A stretch of DNA of 64,000 nt, taken from contig NZ_FZOL01000010.1 in NCBI RefSeq assembly GCF_900188455.1, positions 151,303 to 215,302 on the forward strand, given 5' to 3'. A program made the position numbers and the translations under genes. The DNA comes from Pseudomonas japonica. Lineage in GTDB: Bacteria > Pseudomonadota > Gammaproteobacteria > Pseudomonadales > Pseudomonadaceae. The notes beneath the pieces were generated by a model. It was given only the letters and a program-made list of their open reading frames with translations, did not search any database and was not told the origin of the DNA. Shown one piece after another: positions 8,320 through 16,988 of the stretch. The number at the start of each line of letters is the position of its first letter. Position 1 is the first letter of the stretch.

Positions 8320-8808
8320 ATGTCGACCCAAATGGACACCGGATTCGCTCCGGCAAGAATCGAGAATGGACGGTCATTCACCATCGCCGGTTTCGGCGAG
8401 CATTACACCCTGCAGACCAACAAAGGCATTCCTGCACTCTGGCAGCGTTTCGCCGCACACATCGGCAAGGTGCCCGGGCAGATTGGCTGCGACAGCTATG
8501 GGGTCTGCTGCAACTTCGACGGCAAGGGCGGGTTTCTCTACATCGCCGGGGTCGAAGTACGCAATCCCGACGCACTGCCCCAGGGATTTACCTGGCACAC
8601 CCTGGCCCCGCAGCGCTATGCGGTGTTCGAGCACCACGGCAAGGTCAACGGCCTCGGTCACACCTTTGAAAAGATCTGGAAACAATGGCTCCCGCAGTCC
8701 GGTGAACGCGCGGCCGACGCGCCCGAATTCGAGCGCTATGGCGAGGCCTTCGACCCCGAGTCGGCCAGTGGCACGGTGGAAATCTGGATTCCCCTGGAGC
8801 CCCGCTGA
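8320..8808 (+). CDS. GyrI-like (AraC effector-binding) domain protein
   Basis: A 162-residue single-domain protein of the GyrI-like/SHS2 type. Diagnostic parts are 'GIPALWQRFAAHIGKVPGQ', 'YGVCCNFDGKGGFLYIAGVEV', 'YAVFEHHGKVNGLGHTFEKIWKQWLPQSG' and the C-terminal 'VEIWIPLEP'. Stand-alone members bind small, often aromatic or cationic, compounds; some inhibit gyrase. It faces away from the AraC gene across 114 bp. It lies directly upstream of the sigma-factor module but has its own 107-bp gap from it. No catalytic function is claimed. Confidence 0.85.
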   Translation: MSTQMDTGFAPARIENGRSFTIAGFGEHYTLQTNKGIPALWQRFAAHIGKVPGQIGCDSYGVCCNFDGKGGFLYIAGVEVRNPDALPQGFTWHTLAPQRYAVFEHHGKVNGLGHTFEKIWKQWLPQSGERAADAPEFERYGEAFDPESASGTVEIWIPLEPR

Positions 8809-8824
8809 TTTTTTTCAGGCGGGC

Positions 8825-8850
8825 TGTCGATTGCCGCCCCTCCCGTTCGA
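8825..8850 (+). promoter_or_regulatory. Candidate ECF42-type promoter
   Basis: TGTCGA (8825-8830) followed after 17 bases by CGA (8848-8850) matches the reported ECF42 signature (TGTCGA at -35, CGA/TC at -10). It lies 66-91 bp before the first gene of the module that ends with the sigma factor itself, so autoregulation is likely (inference). Confidence 0.5.
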
Positions 8851-8915
8851 CCAGTGAGTGACGGCGCCGGAATGTTCTGACGCCGAAACCTGACGAAGCC
8901 CCGGAGGGCGTAGCG

Positions 8916-9341
8916 ATGAATACCGCAGCCGAACACGAAATCCGTCAACTGGTCGAGCGCTGGATCCAGTCGGTGCAAGACCGCGATCTGGACGCCATCG
9001 TCGCCCCCTATGCCGACGACATCGTCGCCTTCGATGCGATCAAGTCCCTGCAGTTCAAGGGCAAGGCCGCCTACCGCGCGCACTGGGAAATGTGCATGGG
9101 TTTCTGCACCGGGCCGATGGTCTTCGAGGTGGCGCAACTGACCGTGCACGCCGATGGCGACCTGGCCCTGGCGCACTGGCTCAATCGCTGCGGCCCGGCG
9201 GACGACGAAAGCCAGTGCGGCTACATGCGCGTCAGCGTGGGTTACCGGCGTCGTGGTGGCGCCTGGCAGGTCATCCACGAACACTGGTCGGCGCCCTTCG
9301 ACATGGAAACCCAGAAAGCCCTGTTCGACCTCAAGCCCTGA
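8916..9341 (+). CDS. SnoaL/NTF2-like (YybH type) protein
   Basis: A 141-residue cone-shaped NTF2-fold protein: 'EIRQLVERWIQSVQDRDLDAIVAPYADDIVAFDAI' at the N-terminus and 'RRRGGAWQVIHEHWSAPFD' at the C-terminus, as in the SgcJ/YybH ketosteroid-isomerase-like group. GGAGGG lies 9 bases before the ATG. It is first in a co-directional run with YciI, AHSA1 and an ECF42 sigma factor. The substrate is unknown; family members bind small hydrophobic ligands. Confidence 0.85.
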   Translation: MNTAAEHEIRQLVERWIQSVQDRDLDAIVAPYADDIVAFDAIKSLQFKGKAAYRAHWEMCMGFCTGPMVFEVAQLTVHADGDLALAHWLNRCGPADDESQCGYMRVSVGYRRRGGAWQVIHEHWSAPFDMETQKALFDLKP

Positions 9342-9383
9342 CGCCAGTCATCGATCGACCCTCACCCCGCGTCGGAGAACATC

Positions 9384-9728
9384 ATGAAATACCTGTGTCT
9401 GGTCTACTGTGATGAAACCCTGTTGCACGGTCTGCCCGAGAGCCCCGCGGATGCCGAATGCATGGCCTACGCGGCGTCGATCCTCGACAGCGGGCGCATG
9501 CTCGCCGCCGAGGCGCTCAAGCCGGTGCGGACCGCCACCACGGTGCGGGTGCGGGGCGGCCAGATGAGCCTGACCGATGGCCCCTTCGCCGAAACCAAGG
9601 AGCAACTGGCCGGCTTCTACCTGGTGGAGGCACGCGATCTCAACGAGGCGCTGAACATCGCCCGCGGCATTCCCGCGGCGCGGGTGGGCAGCGTCGAGGT
9701 CCGGCCGGTGCGCGAGCTGCAACCCTGA
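9384..9728 (+). CDS. YciI/DGPF-domain protein
   Basis: A 114-residue YCII-related protein carrying the name-giving 'DGPF' motif ('LTDGPFAETKEQLAGFYLVEARDLNEALNIA'), which is diagnostic for the family found beside ECF42 sigma factors. Its biochemical role is unknown. GGAGAA lies before the ATG. Because DGPF genes are the conserved partners and targets of ECF42 sigma factors, it is probably transcribed by the sigma factor encoded two genes downstream. Confidence 0.92.
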   Translation: MKYLCLVYCDETLLHGLPESPADAECMAYAASILDSGRMLAAEALKPVRTATTVRVRGGQMSLTDGPFAETKEQLAGFYLVEARDLNEALNIARGIPAARVGSVEVRPVRELQP

Positions 9729-9746
9729 ACGAGGAGAACAAGACCA

Positions 9747-10238
9747 ATGCATCCTCAACAACCCGGCCAGGGAGAGGTGCTGCATGAACTGTCGCTGAGT
9801 CGTCTGATCGACGCGCCGCGCACCCGGGTGTTTCGTGCCTGGACCGATCCGCAACTGCTCAGTCGCTGGTGGGGTCCGCACGGCATGACCACGCCGTTGT
9901 GCGAGATGCAGTTGTGGGTCGGCGGCCTGTTCCGCACCGTGCTGCGTGCCGCGGACGGCAGCGAGTACCCGAACCAGGGGGTGTTTCTCGATATCGTCGC
10001 GCCGGAGCGGATCGTCTTCACCGACGCCTTCGGCCCTGGCTGGGTGCCATCGGCCAAGGCTTTCATGACCGTGGTCATCACCCTCGACGATATCCATGGC
10101 AAGACCCTCTACACCGCCCGCGCCTGGCACTGGAGCGCCAGCGATCGCCAGGCCCATGAGGAGATGGGCTTCCACCGCGGCTGGGGCGAAAGTCTCGACC
10201 GTCTGGTGGAGCTGGTGAGCGGACCGCTGGACGACTGA
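9747..10238 (+). CDS. AHSA1/SRPBCC-domain protein
   Basis: A 163-residue START-like protein of the AHSA1 (activator of Hsp90 ATPase homologue 1) family: 'LIDAPRTRVFRAWTDPQLLSRWWGPHGMTTP' at the N-terminus and 'GWGESLDRLVELV' at the C-terminus. It presumably binds a hydrophobic ligand. Its start is 18 bp after the YciI stop, and its stop shares one base with the sigma-factor start (TGATG), so the pair is translationally coupled. Confidence 0.9.
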   Translation: MHPQQPGQGEVLHELSLSRLIDAPRTRVFRAWTDPQLLSRWWGPHGMTTPLCEMQLWVGGLFRTVLRAADGSEYPNQGVFLDIVAPERIVFTDAFGPGWVPSAKAFMTVVITLDDIHGKTLYTARAWHWSASDRQAHEEMGFHRGWGESLDRLVELVSGPLDD

Positions 10239-11473
10239 TGGTCGAGGCGCAGGCAGTCCGCGCGGCGGTCGAGGCGGTCTATCGCGAGGAGTCGCGACGG
10301 ATTCTCGCGACCCTGATCCGTTTGCTGGGCGATTTCGATCTGGCCGAGGAGGCGATGCATGAAGCCTTCTTCATCGCCGTGGAGCGCTGGCAATGCGACG
10401 GCATTCCCGCGAGCCCGCGGGCCTGGCTGGTGTCCACCGGGCGCTTCAAGGCCATCGACAGCCTGCGTCGACGGGCCCGTTTCGAGCGCTCGCCCGAGGT
10501 CTTGCGCCAGGCCTTGGAGGATCTGGAGGCGCAGGACATGAACGTGGACGACCTGGAGGACGACCGCCTGCGCCTGATCTTCACCTGCTGCCACCCGGCG
10601 CTGGCGGCGGATGCCCAGGTGCCGCTGACCCTGCGCGAAGTCTGCGACCTGACCACCGAGGAAATCGCCAAGGCCTTCCTGCAGACGCCGGCGACCATCG
10701 CCCAGCGCATCGTCCGCGCCAAGGCCAAGATCCGCGATGCGCGGATTCCCTACCAGGTGCCGGCCCTCGCCGAGTTGCCGGAGCGTCTGGACAGTGTGCT
10801 GCGGGTGATCTACCTGGTGTTCAACGAAGGCTATTCGGCGTCATCCGGCGACAGTGTGGTGCGCGACGACCTGTGCACCGAGGCGATCCGCCTGGGGCGG
10901 CTGTTGCGCGAGCTGCTGCCCGATCCGGAAGTGCTCGGCCTGCTGGCGCTGATGCTGTTGCAGGCGTCACGCTCGCGGGCACGCAGCGCGCTGCCGGGCG
11001 AGTTGATCCTGCTCGAACAGCAGGATCGCGCACTGTGGGACCAGGCCCTGATCGCTGAAGGCTGCGCCCTGGTGGAGCAGGCGTTGCGCAGCCGGCGCTT
11101 CGGTCCCTACAGCCTGCAGGCGGCGATCGCCGCGGTGCATGCCGAGGCGGCGAGCACGGCGCAGACTGACTGGGTGCAGATCGTCGGGCTCTATGATGTG
11201 TTGCTGCGCGGCTGGCCTTCACCGGTGATCGAACTCAACCGGGCCGCCGCCCTGGCGCAGCGGGACGGGCCGCAGGCCGGGCTGGCGGTGGTGGAAGCGA
11301 TTCTGCATCGCGGCGACCTGCGCGACTACCAGCCAGCGCATTGCGCGCGGGCCGAGCTGTATCGCCAGATGGGACACCACGGTCAGGCCCGCGAGGCGTA
11401 TCGCGTCGCCCTCGACCTGACCCGGCAGGAGCCCGAGCGGCGCTTCATCGAGCGCCGCTTGCAAGGGCTGTGA
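10238..11473 (+). CDS. ECF42-type RNA polymerase sigma factor (DUF6596 C-terminal extension)
   Basis: A 411-residue sigma factor, far longer than ordinary ECF sigma factors (about 190 aa). Region 2 is at about 5-85 ('ILATLIRLLGDFDLAEEAMHEAFFIAVERW...PRAWLVSTGRFKAIDSLRRRARF') and region 4 at about 125-175 ('LTLREVCDLTTEEIAKAFLQTPATIAQRIVRAKAKIRDA'). A long helical, TPR-like C-terminal extension begins near 'LDSVLRVIYLVFNEGYSASSGD'. In ECF42 proteins this extension is required for activity and there is no anti-sigma factor. The DGPF gene upstream and the matching promoter motif support the class. The signal it senses is unknown. Confidence 0.92.
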   Translation: MVEAQAVRAAVEAVYREESRRILATLIRLLGDFDLAEEAMHEAFFIAVERWQCDGIPASPRAWLVSTGRFKAIDSLRRRARFERSPEVLRQALEDLEAQDMNVDDLEDDRLRLIFTCCHPALAADAQVPLTLREVCDLTTEEIAKAFLQTPATIAQRIVRAKAKIRDARIPYQVPALAELPERLDSVLRVIYLVFNEGYSASSGDSVVRDDLCTEAIRLGRLLRELLPDPEVLGLLALMLLQASRSRARSALPGELILLEQQDRALWDQALIAEGCALVEQALRSRRFGPYSLQAAIAAVHAEAASTAQTDWVQIVGLYDVLLRGWPSPVIELNRAAALAQRDGPQAGLAVVEAILHRGDLRDYQPAHCARAELYRQMGHHGQAREAYRVALDLTRQEPERRFIERRLQGL

Positions 11474-11479
11474 GGCGGA

Positions 11480-11950
11480 TCAGCCGACGGTGATCGGTGG
11501 CGGGCTGACCAGCTCGACGGTCTGCTGCTTGCGCGGGGCGAGGATCTCGGCTTCGCCGTCGACCACCAGTTCTTCGTTCTGGTTGAACACCCGGGTGGCG
11601 ATGCGCACGCGGAACTTCGGCAGCTTTTCGAGGATTTCCAGGCGCACGGTGAGGGTGTCGCCGATCTTCACCGCTTTCTGGAAACTCATCTGCTGGCCCA
11701 GGTAGATGGTCCCGGGGCCGGGCAGCTCGCAGGCTACCGCGGCGCTGATCAGCGCACCGCTGAACATGCCGTGGGCGATGCGCTCCTTGAACATGCTCTT
11801 CGCGGCGAACTCGGCATCCAGGTGCACCGGGTTGTGGTCACCGGACATCGCGGCGAACAGCTGGATGTCACGTTCTTCGACGGTCTTGCTGAAGCTGGCG
11901 GTCTGGCCGACTTCGAGGGATTCGTAAGGCGTGTTGGTGACCTGGGTCAT
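11480..11950 (-). CDS. phaJ: MaoC-type (R)-specific enoyl-CoA hydratase
   Basis: A 156-residue hot-dog-fold hydratase with the hydratase-2 motif 'FAAMSGDHNPVHLDAEFAAKSMFKERIAHGMFSGALIS' (catalytic Asp/His in 'GDHNPVH'). It converts trans-2-enoyl-CoA to (R)-3-hydroxyacyl-CoA, channelling beta-oxidation intermediates to polyhydroxyalkanoate. The neighbourhood (lipase-like hydrolase, fadD2, fadD1) corresponds to the P. aeruginosa locus holding phaJ4, so PhaJ4 is the likely subtype. AAGGA precedes the ATG. Confidence 0.88.
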   Translation of the reverse strand: MTQVTNTPYESLEVGQTASFSKTVEERDIQLFAAMSGDHNPVHLDAEFAAKSMFKERIAHGMFSGALISAAVACELPGPGTIYLGQQMSFQKAVKIGDTLTVRLEILEKLPKFRVRIATRVFNQNEELVVDGEAEILAPRKQQTVELVSPPPITVG

Positions 11951-11987
11951 TCAGGAGATTCCTTCTGGGTGCGACGGGGAGGCAGTA

Positions 11988-12932
11988 TCACTCGCTGCGC
12001 ACGGGCCGGCCAAGGGCCAGGGTCCGTTCGAGCCAGTCGATCACCTGCGTGGTGACCTCGTCACGGTTGGTTTCGTTGAGCAGCTCGTGGCGGGCCTGCG
12101 GATAGAGTCGCAGTTCCACGTGCTGGTTCCCGGACAGGCGCAGGGCACCGGTCAGATCCTTCAGACGCTTGCCGGCACTGACCGGATCACATTCACCGCC
12201 AATCACCAGGATCGGCAGGTTCGGATCGATCTGCGCCAGGTTGCTGGTGCGGCTGATCTGTTCGAGGCCGGCGAGCAGGTCGATCCACAGGCGGTTGCAG
12301 CAGCGGAAGCCGCACAGCGGGTCCTGCACGTACTTGTCCACCTCGTCGGGGTCGCGGCTGAGCCAGTCGAAGGCGCTGCGGTTTGGCTTGAAGGCCTTGT
12401 TGAACGAGCCGAAGGACAGCCACTCGATCAGGGCGCTGCGCCCCAGCGGGCCCTGGCGCCAGCTTTCCAGACGGGCGATCTGCCGCGCCGCGCGGTACAG
12501 CGCTGGCGGCTGGAAGTTCGAGCCGCTGAGCACCGCACCCTGCAGGCTGGCGCTGTGGTGCAGCAGATAGGCCTGGGCGATGTAGCTGCCCATGCTGTGA
12601 CCGAAAAGCAATACCGGCACGCCGGGATGCTGCTGGCCGATGTGCTGGTTGAGCAGGCCGAGATCGTTGACCACGCTGTTCCAGCCGTTCTCGCGGGCGA
12701 ACAGGCCAAGGGTACCCAGCTCGGCGGTGCGTCCGTGACCGCGCTGGTCGTGGGCATAGAGGGCGAAGCCGGCACTGCTCAGGGCCTCGCCGAAGCGCTG
12801 ATAGCGACCGGCATGCTCGGCCATGCCGTGGGCCAGCAATACCACCGCGCGCACCGGTGTAGACGGCAGCCACTGGTGGACATACAGGCTGCAATGGTTG
12901 CTGGCCGGCAGCCAGAAAGCGTCGTAGAGCAT
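11988..12932 (-). CDS. Alpha/beta hydrolase (monoacylglycerol lipase / lysophospholipase type)
   Basis: A 314-residue hydrolase. The nucleophile elbow is 'LFGHSMGSYIA' (GHSMG), with an oxyanion 'LLAHGMAEHAGRYQRFGEAL' motif of the PldB/MGLL group and a late His in 'YPQARHELLNE'. It probably releases fatty acids from lysophospholipids or monoglycerides that the adjacent FadD ligases activate. The ATG at 12932 is preferred to 13016 because homologues begin with 'FWLPASNH-L-VHQWLP'. phaJ follows 37 bp downstream on the same strand. Confidence 0.85.
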   Translation of the reverse strand: MLYDAFWLPASNHCSLYVHQWLPSTPVRAVVLLAHGMAEHAGRYQRFGEALSSAGFALYAHDQRGHGRTAELGTLGLFARENGWNSVVNDLGLLNQHIGQQHPGVPVLLFGHSMGSYIAQAYLLHHSASLQGAVLSGSNFQPPALYRAARQIARLESWRQGPLGRSALIEWLSFGSFNKAFKPNRSAFDWLSRDPDEVDKYVQDPLCGFRCCNRLWIDLLAGLEQISRTSNLAQIDPNLPILVIGGECDPVSAGKRLKDLTGALRLSGNQHVELRLYPQARHELLNETNRDEVTTQVIDWLERTLALGRPVRSE

Positions 12933-13133
12933 GGGCGGTTTTCCAGACCGTGGGATGCCGTTGAGTGTATAGCCGCTTGATGAGTTGCAAGGTGCGGAGA
13001 CCCAGTATTCACACAATCAATGACAACGCTTGGCATATTTGCCACCTGCCACAGAGGTGCTAACGTCCGCTGAATGCCGTTTTGCAAGCAGCAATGCGGC
13101 CCCGAAAAGGCTCAGGACTGAGGACAATAATAA

Positions 13134-14822
13134 ATGCACGCCGATTTCTGGAACGACAAACGCCCTGCTGGCGTACCTTCACAGATCGACATGAGCAGCT
13201 ATAAGTCGGTGATCGAAGTATTCGAACGTTCTTGCAAGAAGTTCGCCGACCGACCGGCCTTCAGCAACCTGGGTGTGACCCTGACCTACGCCGAACTGGA
13301 TCGCTACTCCGCGGCCTTCGCCGCCTACCTGCAGCAGTACACCGACCTCAAGCCGGGCGAGCGTATCGCCGTGCAGATGCCCAACGTCCTGCAGTATCCC
13401 ATCGCCGTGTTCGGCGCGCTGCGTGCCGGGCTGATCGTGGTCAACACCAATCCGCTGTACACCGCGCGGGAAATGCGCCACCAGTTCAAGGACTCCGGCG
13501 CCCGTGCCCTGGTCTACCTGAACATGTTCGGCAAGCTGGTCCAGGAGGTACTGCCGGACACCGGCATCGACTTCCTCATCGAGGCGAAGATGGGCGACAT
13601 GCTGCCGCCGGCCAAGGGCTGGCTGGTCAACACCATCGTCGCCAGGGTGAAGAAGATGGTCCCCGCCTACAGCCTGCCGCAGGCGCTGCCGTTCAGGCAG
13701 GTGCTGCGCCAGGGCAAGGGTCATGCGTTGAAGCCGGTGCAGTCCGCGCACGACGATATCGCCGTGCTGCAGTACACCGGCGGCACCACCGGGGTGGCCA
13801 AGGGCGCCATGCTCACCCACGGCAACCTGGTGGCCAACATGCTCCAGGTCCTGGCCTGCTTCTCCCAGCTCGGCGCGGATGGGCAGAAGCTGCTCAAGGA
13901 CGGCCAGGAAGTGATGATCGCGCCGCTGCCGCTGTACCACATCTATGCCTTCACGGCGAATTGCATGTGCATGATGGTGACCGGCAACCACAACGTCCTG
14001 ATCACCAATCCGCGAGATATCCCGGGCTTCGTCAAGGAATTGAAGAAGTGGCGCTTCTCCGCGCTGCTGGGGCTCAACACCCTGTTCGTCGCACTGATGG
14101 ACAACCCCGGCTTCAAGGACCTGGATTTCTCCGCGCTGAAGGTCACCAACTCCGGCGGCACTGCGCTGGTCAAGGCCACCGCCGAGCGCTGGGAGCAGCT
14201 CACCGGCTGTCGCATCGTCGAGGGCTACGGCCTCACCGAAACCTCGCCGGTGGCCAGCACCAACCCCTATGGCGAGCTGGCGCGCCTCGGTACCGTGGGG
14301 ATTCCGGTGGCGGGCACGGCGTTCAAGGTCACCGATGACGAGGGCAACGAAATGCCCCTGGGCGAGCGCGGCGAGCTGTGCATCAAGGGCCCGCAGGTGA
14401 TGAAAGGCTATTGGCAGCGTCCGGACGCGACCGCCGAGGCGTTCGATGGCGACGGCTGGTTCAGGACCGGCGATATCGCGGTGATCGATCCGGACGGTTT
14501 CACCCGCATCGTCGATCGCAAGAAAGACATGATCATCGTCTCGGGCTTCAACGTGTACCCGAACGAGATCGAGGACGTGGTCATGGCCCACCCGAAAGTC
14601 GCCGCCTGCGCCGCCATCGGCGTGCCGGACGAGCGTTCCGGCGAGGCAGTGAAGCTCTTCGTCGTGGCCCGCGAGGGCGGTGTGACCCTGGAAGAACTGA
14701 AGGCCTACTGCAAGGCCAACTTCACCGGCTACAAGGTACCCAAGCACATCGTCCTGCGCGATTCGCTGCCGATGACACCGGTCGGGAAGATCCTGCGGCG
14801 CGAGTTGAGAGAACCTGCATAA
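13134..14822 (+). CDS. fadD2: Long-chain fatty acid-CoA ligase FadD2
   Basis: A 562-residue AMP-forming ligase. The P-loop-like 'YTGGTTGVAKGAML' is at about 215, 'GYGLTETSP' at about 365 and the C-terminal hinge 'DRKKDMIIVSGFNVYPNEIE' at about 465, with the catalytic lysine in 'TPVGKILRREL'. It activates imported fatty acids to acyl-CoA at the inner membrane for beta-oxidation. It is divergent from the hydrolase gene across 201 bp and is followed by a terminator and then by paralogue fadD1, the same order as in P. aeruginosa. Confidence 0.95.
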   Translation: MHADFWNDKRPAGVPSQIDMSSYKSVIEVFERSCKKFADRPAFSNLGVTLTYAELDRYSAAFAAYLQQYTDLKPGERIAVQMPNVLQYPIAVFGALRAGLIVVNTNPLYTAREMRHQFKDSGARALVYLNMFGKLVQEVLPDTGIDFLIEAKMGDMLPPAKGWLVNTIVARVKKMVPAYSLPQALPFRQVLRQGKGHALKPVQSAHDDIAVLQYTGGTTGVAKGAMLTHGNLVANMLQVLACFSQLGADGQKLLKDGQEVMIAPLPLYHIYAFTANCMCMMVTGNHNVLITNPRDIPGFVKELKKWRFSALLGLNTLFVALMDNPGFKDLDFSALKVTNSGGTALVKATAERWEQLTGCRIVEGYGLTETSPVASTNPYGELARLGTVGIPVAGTAFKVTDDEGNEMPLGERGELCIKGPQVMKGYWQRPDATAEAFDGDGWFRTGDIAVIDPDGFTRIVDRKKDMIIVSGFNVYPNEIEDVVMAHPKVAACAAIGVPDERSGEAVKLFVVAREGGVTLEELKAYCKANFTGYKVPKHIVLRDSLPMTPVGKILRRELREPA

Positions 14823-14840
14823 GCCCCCTGAGCCAAGCCG

Positions 14841-14887
14841 AAAGCCGCGAGTTAGAGCCTTGAAAAAGGCGCTTCTCGCGGCTTTTT
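14841..14887 (+). terminator. Terminator after fadD2
   Basis: AAAGCCGCGAG (14841-14851) pairs with CTCGCGGCTTTTT (14875-14887), with an inner GCCTT/AAGGC stem. A T-tract follows. It separates fadD2 from fadD1. Confidence 0.85.
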
Positions 14888-15113
14888 CATGGCGCCGAAC
14901 AAAGCCATTAGACTATTAACTCTAAAAATGACCGTAGCAACATAATGAGTCATTTTAATGACCAGTTGGGCTACCTTAGCTCTAGGCGACACAAATCAAA
15001 GCTGTTACTCTCGGCGCGCTTCTGATCACTCGGTTTGCAATAAACTGACATCAAATATCAATAATAATCGCATCGACGCGGTGAATTCGCTGTTGCTGGA
15101 GGAGTGGGCTTCC

Positions 15114-16811
15114 ATGATTGAAAACTTTTGGAAGGATAAGTACCCAGCCGGGGTCGTTTCGCAGATCAACCCGGACGAGTACCCGAATATCCAGGCGGTA
15201 TTGAAGCAGTCCTGCCAGCGTTTCGCCGATAAACCGGCATTCAGCAATCTGGGCAAGACCCTGACTTATGGCGAGCTGTACGAGTTGTCCGGTGCTTTCG
15301 CTGCGTACCTGCAGCAGCATACCGACCTGCAACCCGGAGATCGCATCGCCGTTCAACTGCCGAACGTTCTGCAATATCCCGTCGCGGTCTTCGGCGCCAT
15401 GCGTGCCGGCCTGATCGTGGTCAATACCAACCCGCTCTACACGGCGCGGGAAATGGAACATCAATTCAACGACTCCGGTGCCAAGGCGCTGGTGTGCCTG
15501 GCGAACATGGCGCACCTGGCCGAGAAGGTCGTACCGAAGACGTCGGTCAAGCACATCGTGGTCACCGAAGTCGCCGACCTGCTGCCGCCGCTCAAGCGTC
15601 TGCTGGTCAACAGCGTGATCAAGTACGTGAAGAAGATGGTCCCGGCCTACAACCTGCCGACCGCGGTGAGCTTCAACGACGCGCTGGCCAAGGGGCGCGG
15701 CAAGCCGGTCAGGGAAGCCTCGCCGGCCAGCGACGAAGTCGCCGTGCTGCAGTACACCGGCGGCACCACCGGTGTGGCCAAGGGCGCGATGCTGACCCAC
15801 CGCAACCTGGTGTCCAACATGCTGCAGTGCCGGGCGTTGATGGGCTCCAACCTCAACCAGGGCTGCGAGATCCTGATCACCCCGCTGCCGCTGTATCACA
15901 TCTACGCCTTCACCTTCCATTGCATGGCGATGATGCTGATCGGCAACCACAACATCCTGATCAGCAACCCGCGCGACCTGCCGGCGATGGTCAAGGAACT
16001 GTCGAAGTGGAAGTTCAGCGGCTTCGTCGGTCTCAACACCCTGTTCGTCGCCCTGTGCAACAACGAGGACTTCCGCCGCCTCGACTTCTCCGGGATGAAG
16101 CTCACCCTGTCCGGGGGCATGGCCCTGCAGATGTCGGTGGCCGAGCGCTGGAAGGATGTCACCGGTTGCGCCATCTGCGAAGGCTACGGCATGACCGAGA
16201 CCAGCCCGGTGGCGGCGGTCAACCCGGCCGAGCGCAACCAGATCGGCACCATCGGCATTCCGGTGCCTTCGACCCTGTGCAAGATCATCGACGACGCCGG
16301 CAACGAACTGCCGCTGGGTGAAGTCGGCGAGCTGTGCATCAAGGGCCCGCAGGTGATGAAAGGGTACTGGGAGCGTCCCGATGCCACTGACGAGATCCTC
16401 GACGGCGAAGGCTGGTTGAAGACCGGCGATATCGCGCTGATCCAGGCCGACGGCTACATGCGTATCGTCGACCGCAAGAAGGACATGATCCTGGTCTCCG
16501 GCTTCAACGTGTACCCCAACGAGCTGGAAGACGTGCTCGCGGCCCTGCCGGGTGTGCTGCAGTGCGCGGCGATCGGCGTGCCGGACGAGAAGTCGGGCGA
16601 GGTGATCAAGATGTTCATCGTCGCCAGGCCGGGCGTGACCCTGACCCGCGAGCAGGTGATGGAGCACATGCGTGCCAACGTCACTGGCTACAAGGTGCCG
16701 CGTTACGTCGAGTTCCGCGATGCGCTGCCGACGACCAACGTCGGCAAGATCCTGCGGCGCGAGCTGCGGGATGAAGAGTTGAAGAAGCTGGGACTCAAGA
16801 AGATCGCCTGA
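15114..16811 (+). CDS. fadD1: Long-chain fatty acid-CoA ligase FadD1
   Basis: A 565-residue paralogue of the preceding ligase, with the same motifs ('YTGGTTGVAKGAML', 'GYGMTETSP', 'DRKKDMILVSGFNVYPNELE', 'TNVGKILRREL'). The start at 15114 (MIENFWKDK) is fixed by GGAGGAG nine bases upstream and by alignment with fadD2; the longer open frame from 14958 is AT-rich non-coding leader. The 291-bp gap upstream, with its own AT-rich stretch, implies a separate promoter from fadD2. Paralogue pairs of this kind divide long- and shorter-chain or growth-condition roles in pseudomonads. Confidence 0.95.
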   Translation: MIENFWKDKYPAGVVSQINPDEYPNIQAVLKQSCQRFADKPAFSNLGKTLTYGELYELSGAFAAYLQQHTDLQPGDRIAVQLPNVLQYPVAVFGAMRAGLIVVNTNPLYTAREMEHQFNDSGAKALVCLANMAHLAEKVVPKTSVKHIVVTEVADLLPPLKRLLVNSVIKYVKKMVPAYNLPTAVSFNDALAKGRGKPVREASPASDEVAVLQYTGGTTGVAKGAMLTHRNLVSNMLQCRALMGSNLNQGCEILITPLPLYHIYAFTFHCMAMMLIGNHNILISNPRDLPAMVKELSKWKFSGFVGLNTLFVALCNNEDFRRLDFSGMKLTLSGGMALQMSVAERWKDVTGCAICEGYGMTETSPVAAVNPAERNQIGTIGIPVPSTLCKIIDDAGNELPLGEVGELCIKGPQVMKGYWERPDATDEILDGEGWLKTGDIALIQADGYMRIVDRKKDMILVSGFNVYPNELEDVLAALPGVLQCAAIGVPDEKSGEVIKMFIVARPGVTLTREQVMEHMRANVTGYKVPRYVEFRDALPTTNVGKILRRELRDEELKKLGLKKIA

Positions 16812-16821
16812 TCTTCCTGCC

Positions 16822-16848
16822 GAAAGGGCCGCACATGCGGCCCTTTTC
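16822..16848 (+). terminator. Terminator after fadD1
   Basis: GAAAGGGCCGCA, a short loop, then TGCGGCCCTTTTC forms a strong hairpin ending in T residues 10 bp after the fadD1 stop. Confidence 0.88.
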
Positions 16849-16869
16849 AATGCGCGCGTACTTCCGCCT

Positions 16870-16970
16870 GTAGGAGCGTGGCTTGCCCGCGAAAGGACCG
16901 CACAGCGGTCCCATTGAGATGTCATCGGGGACCGCTGTGCGGTCCTTTCGCGGGCAAGCCACGCTCCTAC
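16870..16970. repeat. REPIN hairpin, type GTAGGAGCGTGGCTTG
   Basis: Two inverted arms of about 43 bases (GTAGGAGCGTGG... and ...CCACGCTCCTAC, each containing the GGACCGC core) enclose a short spacer. It lies between the convergent fadD1 and puuB genes. This is one of four copies of this arm type in the window. Confidence 0.9.
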
Positions 16971-16988
16971 GGGGGGATTGCGTGCACG

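Noticed and set aside
14958..15113. N-terminal extension of FadD1
   Set aside because: AT-rich, unlike coding sequence here, and the internal ATG at 15114 has a strong ribosome-binding site.
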